From Tardiphaga sp. (lineage in GTDB: Bacteria; Pseudomonadota; Alphaproteobacteria; Rhizobiales; Xanthobacteraceae), in assembly GCA_028290765.1 (NCBI GenBank), contig JAQGJF010000588.1:1-7179 (forward strand): a stretch of 7,179 nt of DNA, given 5' to 3'. The translations under genes were made by a program, and so were the position numbers. Below the pieces are notes generated by a model, which worked only from the letters and a program-made list of their open reading frames with translations, ran no database searches and was not told the DNA's origin. Positions 6,586 through 7,179 of the stretch are shown here, in pieces. Each line of letters begins with the position of its first letter. Position 1 is the first letter of the stretch.

Positions 6586-6631
6586 GCGGCGGTAAGATCC
6601 GTTTGCCAGCCCCCGATGAGGCCCGATCGCC

Positions 6632-7012
6632 TTGCGCGCCCTCACCCCTTCCTCGATCCAACCGCCCTTTGCCCGCTACAGCCACGGCGTCGCGGTGCCG
6701 GCGGGACAGCGGCTAGTGTTCACCTCCGGGCAGCTCGGGATCGCCGCCGACGGCAGTGTGCCCGCGGATTGCGAAGCACAGGCCGATCTCTGCTTTGCCA
6801 ATATCGCGAAAATCCTCGCCGAGGACGGCATGACGCTGGCCGACGTGGTCCGCGTCAATGCCTGGGTGACCGGCCGCGAGCATCTCACCGGCTATATGAA
6901 GTCACGCGACAAGCAATTTCCGGGAACCCCGCCGGCCTCGACGCTGATGATCGTGTCGGGGTTTGCGCGGCCGGAGTTTGTGGTGGAGATCGAGGTGGTG
7001 GCGGCGAAGTGA
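6632..7012 (+). CDS. RidA (YjgF/YER057c/UK114) family protein lacking the catalytic arginine
   Basis: A 126-aa single-domain protein of normal family length. Family motifs are YSHGVAVPAG (16-25), FTSGQLGI (30-37), CFANIAKILAEDGM (54-67), DVVRVNAWVT (70-79) and the C-terminal VVEIEVVA. Canonical RidA hydrolyses reactive enamine/imine intermediates using an arginine in the PAR(S/T) segment. Here that segment reads PPASTLM, with serine (codon TCG) in its place, so this belongs to a divergent Rid subgroup and its activity is uncertain. The start is TTG at 6632: an in-frame TGA at 6617-6619 precedes it, GATGAGG (6615-6621) sits about 10 nt upstream as ribosome binding site, and the next in-frame ATG would remove conserved sequence. 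It is divergent from the catabolic operon. RidA-like proteins often accompany such clusters (RutC in pyrimidine degradation), so a linked role is plausible but unproven. Confidence 0.9.
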   Translation: MRALTPSSIQPPFARYSHGVAVPAGQRLVFTSGQLGIAADGSVPADCEAQADLCFANIAKILAEDGMTLADVVRVNAWVTGREHLTGYMKSRDKQFPGTPPASTLMIVSGFARPEFVVEIEVVAAK

Positions 7013-7042
7013 CGGGATTTAAGCTCTCGGAGAAGCCAGCCC

Positions 7043-7126
7043 CGTCGTTGCGAGCGAAGCGAAGCAATCCAGGAGCCAAGAAGCAAGAACTGGATTGCTT
7101 CGTCGCAAGAGCTCCTCGCAACGACG
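7043..7126. repeat. Palindromic dispersed intergenic repeat (84 bp)
   Basis: Nested inverted repeats: outer arms CGTCGTTGCGAG (7043-7054) and CTCGCAACGACG (7115-7126), and inner arms GAAGCAATCCAG (7061-7072) and CTGGATTGCTTC (7090-7101), each perfect over 12 bp. The sequence between the left arms and that between the right arms differ in length, and the centre loop is 7073-7089. From memory, this CGTCRTTGCGAGCG...GAAGCAATCCAG palindrome recurs many times between genes in Bradyrhizobium and relatives; this was not searched. It begins about 30 bp after the ridA stop and could form the transcript end or protect the 3' end. The tail 7127-7179 holds only a short AGCAT-C-ATGCT palindrome (7153-7163). 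Confidence 0.85.
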
Positions 7127-7179
7127 GAGTTGGCGATGCCGAATTGACTTAAAGCATCATGCTCTAAAATCTCTCCATC

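Larger units (their letters stand above)
6329..6631. promoter_or_regulatory. Divergent intergenic region between the operon and the RidA-family gene
   Basis: About 300 bp with no convincing gene on either strand; open frames here are extensions or shadows of the neighbours. It must contain the start signals for both the leftward operon and rightward ridA. It holds promoter-like hexamers in both directions, two dyads and a leader hairpin, listed separately. Because the binding-protein family is linked to purine-sensing leader RNAs in some proteobacteria, the leftward leader (about 6329-6474) is a reasonable place for an RNA switch. I could not match any known riboswitch consensus by eye. Confidence 0.6.

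Noticed and set aside
7043..7126. CRISPR array or transposon inverted repeats
   Set aside because: A single nested palindrome with no repeated spacer-unit pattern and no transposase. It fits a short dispersed intergenic element.
6616..7152. ATG-initiated plus-strand frame overlapping ridA and the downstream repeat
   Set aside because: Out of frame with the RidA motifs. Its C-terminal part is translation of the palindromic repeat, a common source of spurious genes.

Overview
This GC-rich window looks like a chromosomal segment from an alphaproteobacterium, most probably of the Bradyrhizobium/Rhodopseudomonas/Afipia group. The lineage call rests on general protein character and on two families of palindromic intergenic repeats that I associate with those genomes, one at each end of the window. 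No taxonomic search could be run, so it is an inference.

Layout: positions 1-188 hold a hairpin-rich, non-coding repeat block. A compact six-gene minus-strand operon then runs from about 6328 down to 189. In transcription order it encodes a secreted NMT1/THI5-type solute-binding protein (5333-6328), an ABC ATPase (4470-5324), an ABC permease (3673-4473), a COG0402-type amidohydrolase resembling 8-oxoguanine/guanine deaminases (2318-3676), and two tandem paralogous Rieske oxygenases of 341 aa each (1276-2301 and 189-1214). Junctions are tight: 8 nt between binding protein and ATPase, GTGA stop/start overlaps at ATPase-permease and permease-deaminase, 16 nt before the first oxygenase, and 61 nt (with a small hairpin) between the oxygenases. 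Divergently on the plus strand lies a RidA-family gene (6632-7012). The roughly 300-bp region between the two directions contains weak promoter-like hexamers and several dyads. A long palindromic repeat (7043-7126) follows ridA.

Interpretation: the gene set reads as a catabolic module. A small, probably nitrogen-heterocyclic compound is imported by the ABC system, hydrolytically deaminated (or its ring or side-chain C-N bond hydrolysed) by the amidohydrolase, and hydroxylated or demethylated by one or both Rieske monooxygenases. The RidA-like protein may handle a reactive imine/enamine or a related intermediate. The substrate cannot be read from the sequence. A purine-like compound is the best guess, based on the deaminase family and on the precedent of paired Rieske N-demethylases in caffeine degradation. 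No reductase for the oxygenases and no transcriptional regulator lie in the window. The oxygenases share about 82 % identity by hand count with no gaps. Their Rieske domains are nearly identical, but the residues around the mononuclear iron ligands differ, which suggests two substrates or two successive steps.
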